Source of the DNA: Methanobacteriota archaeon
GTDB taxonomy: Archaea; Halobacteriota; Methanocellia; Methanocellales; Methanocellaceae
DNA: 13,715 nucleotides
Direction: 5' to 3'
NCBI GenBank assembly: GCA_023436075.1
Contig: JAEZKS010000038.1
Span: 1 to 13,715 of the forward strand
The position numbers and the translations under genes were made by a program. Shown here in pieces: positions 11,774 through 13,715 of this stretch. Positions within the stretch are counted from its first letter, which is position 1, and every line of letters starts with the position of its first letter. Below the pieces are notes generated by a model. That model was not told the origin of the DNA and searched no databases. It saw nothing but the letters and a program-made list of their open reading frames with translations.

Positions 11774-13670
11774 GACGCTGGTCTCGCTGGAAGAAGCACG
11801 GAAGGCGCTTCTCCCGTTCTATAAGCGGGAAACGGAAGAGGTGCCGCTGAGAGACTGTTATGGCAGGATGCTGGCGTTGGACATATACTCGAAGGTAGAC
11901 GTACCGGGCTTCGACCGTGCCTCGATGGATGGCTACGCCGTGAAGTCAGGCGATACCTGGGGCGCGGATGAAGAGTCGCCGAAAACGCTGGATGTCACTG
12001 GCATTGTACATGCCGGCGACAGGGTCTCTATAAAAGTGGAAAAAGGCACTGCCGTGGAAGTCGCGACCGGGGCGGTCATGCCAGAGGGGGCCAACGCTGT
12101 GGTTATGGTGGAGAACACCGACCTCTCCGGTGACCTTCTCAACATACGCAAACCTGTGTCCCCCGGCGAGAACGTGATGCACACTGGCGCCGACATCATG
12201 ATGGGAGAACTCGTCTTAAAAAAGAACGTGAAGCTTACGCCACGGGAAGTCAGCGTGCTGGCGGCCGTCGGGATAGACCGGGCGATTGTATATAAAAAGC
12301 CGAGAATCGGCATCATCTCCACCGGCAACGAGATCGCGCCGCCGGGCACGAAGCTGGAGATGGGGCAAATCTACGACGTAAACGCCTATGGCATCGGCGC
12401 CGGTGTCGTGGAGAATGGCGGAGAGCCGGTTTATCTCGGCATCGTAAGGGATACTCCCCAGGAGTTTGCAAAAGCGTTGTCGAGCGCGGCGGAACAGGTT
12501 GATGTCGTGCTCACTTCGGGCAGCACCTCTGCGGGAGCATCTGACATGATGTCTTCCACTGTCGGCGAGTCCGGGAAGGTGCTCGTGCATGGCATCAAAA
12601 TAAAGCCCGGCAAGCCCACGATCATTGGCGAGTATGGTGGCAAGCCGTTCATCGGCCTTCCCGGGTATCCCTCGTCGGCCATGACGATTTTCAACGAGGT
12701 TGCAGCGCCTTTGATCAGGCACATGGCCGGACACCGGGAACGAGCCTTGCGAGAAGTCCCGGCCACGATGGCGCTTCGGGTGACGTCAGAGGGCGGCAGA
12801 GAAGTCCTGCTGCCTGTCGGACTGACGATGACTGCGAAAGGCCTGGCCGCGTATCCTGTCGAAAAGGGATCAGGGGCGATATCGCAGTTGCTTGATGCCG
12901 ACGGCTATGTCGAGATCAGTGAGGATACGCAGATCATCCAGGAAGGGGACGAAGTATCCGTACGGCTTTTCTCCGAGGAGATCTCATTCCCTGACTTGCT
13001 CATCATCGGTAGTCACTGTCTGGGCGTAGACGTGATCACGACGCTGATGTCTGAGCGGGGTTTCACCGTGCGATCCATCAATGTCGGCTCCATGGGCGGG
13101 CTGCGCGCGATAAGAAAGAAAATCGCCGAGGTCGCAGGCATTCACCTCCTCAGCGAAACGGGAGTCTATAACGAGCCGTTCATCAAGGACATGGCAGACG
13201 CCGTCCTCGTGAAGGGATACATACGCGAGCAGGGGATCATCGTCACCAGGGGAAACCCACTGGGGATCCGTGGTATCGAAGACCTTCCCGGAAAACGCTT
13301 TATCAACAGGACGCAGGGCTCAGGGACACGGACGCTACTGGACATCGAGCTCAGGAAACTCGCGGCGAAGCGTGGCGAGAGTTTAGAGGCGATCACGGGC
13401 TCTATACCTGGCTATGACGTCGAGGCAAAGACTCATAACGCCGTCGCATCTGCCGTAAAAACGGGCAGGGCAGACGCAGGGCTGGGCATCAGGACCGTGG
13501 CGGACCAGAATGGCCTGAGCTTCATACCGCTACGAGACGAGGAATACGATTTCGTGATCCGTAAAAACAGGATGGATGAGCCTGCGGTCAAAGCGTTTCT
13601 CGAAATCCTCAGATCGGAAGAGTTTACGCGCAGGATCATGGCGCTCGGATACCGACCCCGGAATCCTTAG
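11754..13670 (+). CDS. moeA: MoeA fused to a PBP-like (LysR substrate-binding-type) domain
   Basis: The 638-residue protein has a complete MoeA half (about 1-408) and a C-terminal PBP-like domain (about 413-638, PF12727 type), an architecture known in archaeal MoeA paralogues. MoeA motifs: DRASMDGYAV at 54-63, VATGAVMPEGANAVVMVE at 103-120, TGNE at 190-193, SGSTSAGASD at 255-264, KPGKP at 284-288 and GLPGYPSS at 301-308. The position that reads GED in paralogue 1 reads GAD here (145-147). The C-terminal part has GSMGGLRAI, RGNPLGI, NRTQGSGTRTLLD (518-530) and THNAVASAV, the pattern of a two-lobed ligand-binding domain without a signal peptide, so it is cytoplasmic. The start is TTG 11754, fixed by GGAGGTGG at 11740-11747 six bases upstream, inside the end of moeA 1. 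The domain may sense oxyanion or cofactor. Confidence 0.92.
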   Translation: MSRIEFRTLVSLEEARKALLPFYKRETEEVPLRDCYGRMLALDIYSKVDVPGFDRASMDGYAVKSGDTWGADEESPKTLDVTGIVHAGDRVSIKVEKGTAVEVATGAVMPEGANAVVMVENTDLSGDLLNIRKPVSPGENVMHTGADIMMGELVLKKNVKLTPREVSVLAAVGIDRAIVYKKPRIGIISTGNEIAPPGTKLEMGQIYDVNAYGIGAGVVENGGEPVYLGIVRDTPQEFAKALSSAAEQVDVVLTSGSTSAGASDMMSSTVGESGKVLVHGIKIKPGKPTIIGEYGGKPFIGLPGYPSSAMTIFNEVAAPLIRHMAGHRERALREVPATMALRVTSEGGREVLLPVGLTMTAKGLAAYPVEKGSGAISQLLDADGYVEISEDTQIIQEGDEVSVRLFSEEISFPDLLIIGSHCLGVDVITTLMSERGFTVRSINVGSMGGLRAIRKKIAEVAGIHLLSETGVYNEPFIKDMADAVLVKGYIREQGIIVTRGNPLGIRGIEDLPGKRFINRTQGSGTRTLLDIELRKLAAKRGESLEAITGSIPGYDVEAKTHNAVASAVKTGRADAGLGIRTVADQNGLSFIPLRDEEYDFVIRKNRMDEPAVKAFLEILRSEEFTRRIMALGYRPRNP

Positions 13671-13675
13671 AACAT

Positions 13676-13700
13676 CCTCGTCCTCTGCGTTCTCTGCGGC
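13676..13700. repeat. Fragment of the CCTCTGTG-type dispersed repeat
   Basis: CCTCTGCG (13682-13689) and TCTCTGCGG (13691-13699) follow directly on the stop of the MoeA fusion. They resemble the CCTCTGTG units at 4207-4243. The window ends 15 bases later, so the full extent is unknown. Confidence 0.4.
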
Positions 13701-13715
13701 CGGAGGGGCTGGGGA

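Overview
The window looks like chromosomal DNA of a methanogenic archaeon, most likely Methanocellales (Methanocella, formerly Rice Cluster I) or a close relative in the Methanomicrobia. The grounds are an unmistakable FwdD/FwdB pair (formylmethanofuran dehydrogenase), an archaeal MoeA fused to a periplasmic-binding-like domain, a KaiC/RAD55-type ATPase, TATA-type promoter elements, and clear Shine-Dalgarno sequences in front of several genes. The genus is an inference from protein style and a moderately high GC content in genes; I could not run a search.

Left part (1-4039), all on the minus strand. The 5' portion of a UPF0173 metallo-beta-lactamase-fold hydrolase runs off the left edge. To its right, in transcription order from right to left, come a duplicated CbiX-like chelatase-fold protein, then a probable operon: KaiC-like single-domain ATPase, a small two-TM protein, a small zinc-ribbon/LIM-like protein, and a DUF362 protein. 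The function of this four-gene module is not known to me.

Middle (4040-5770). A 50-bp, nearly perfect inverted repeat built of CACAGAGG-type units lies between the divergent CbiX-like gene and a class V (SPT/AGT family) aminotransferase. A related degenerate hairpin lies at 455-510 and a fragment at the right edge. After the aminotransferase there is a 260-bp intergenic region with a T-rich terminator, a candidate structured RNA and a strong TATA box.

Right part (5771-13670) is a molybdenum/tungsten island. tupB-tupC (tungstate ABC permease and ATPase, plus strand) converge on tupA (tungstate-binding lipoprotein, minus strand). Divergent from tupA, across a 418-bp AT-rich region carrying several palindromes, is fwdD-fwdB, encoding the molybdopterin-binding subunits of the first enzyme of methanogenesis from CO2. 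Then come two overlapping moeA paralogues (metal insertion into molybdopterin), the second carrying a C-terminal PBP-like domain. Together the genes cover uptake of the oxoanion, its insertion into the pterin cofactor, and an enzyme that uses the cofactor. The neighbouring tungstate transporter favours the tungsten (Fwd) over the molybdenum (Fmd) isoenzyme, but that is inference.
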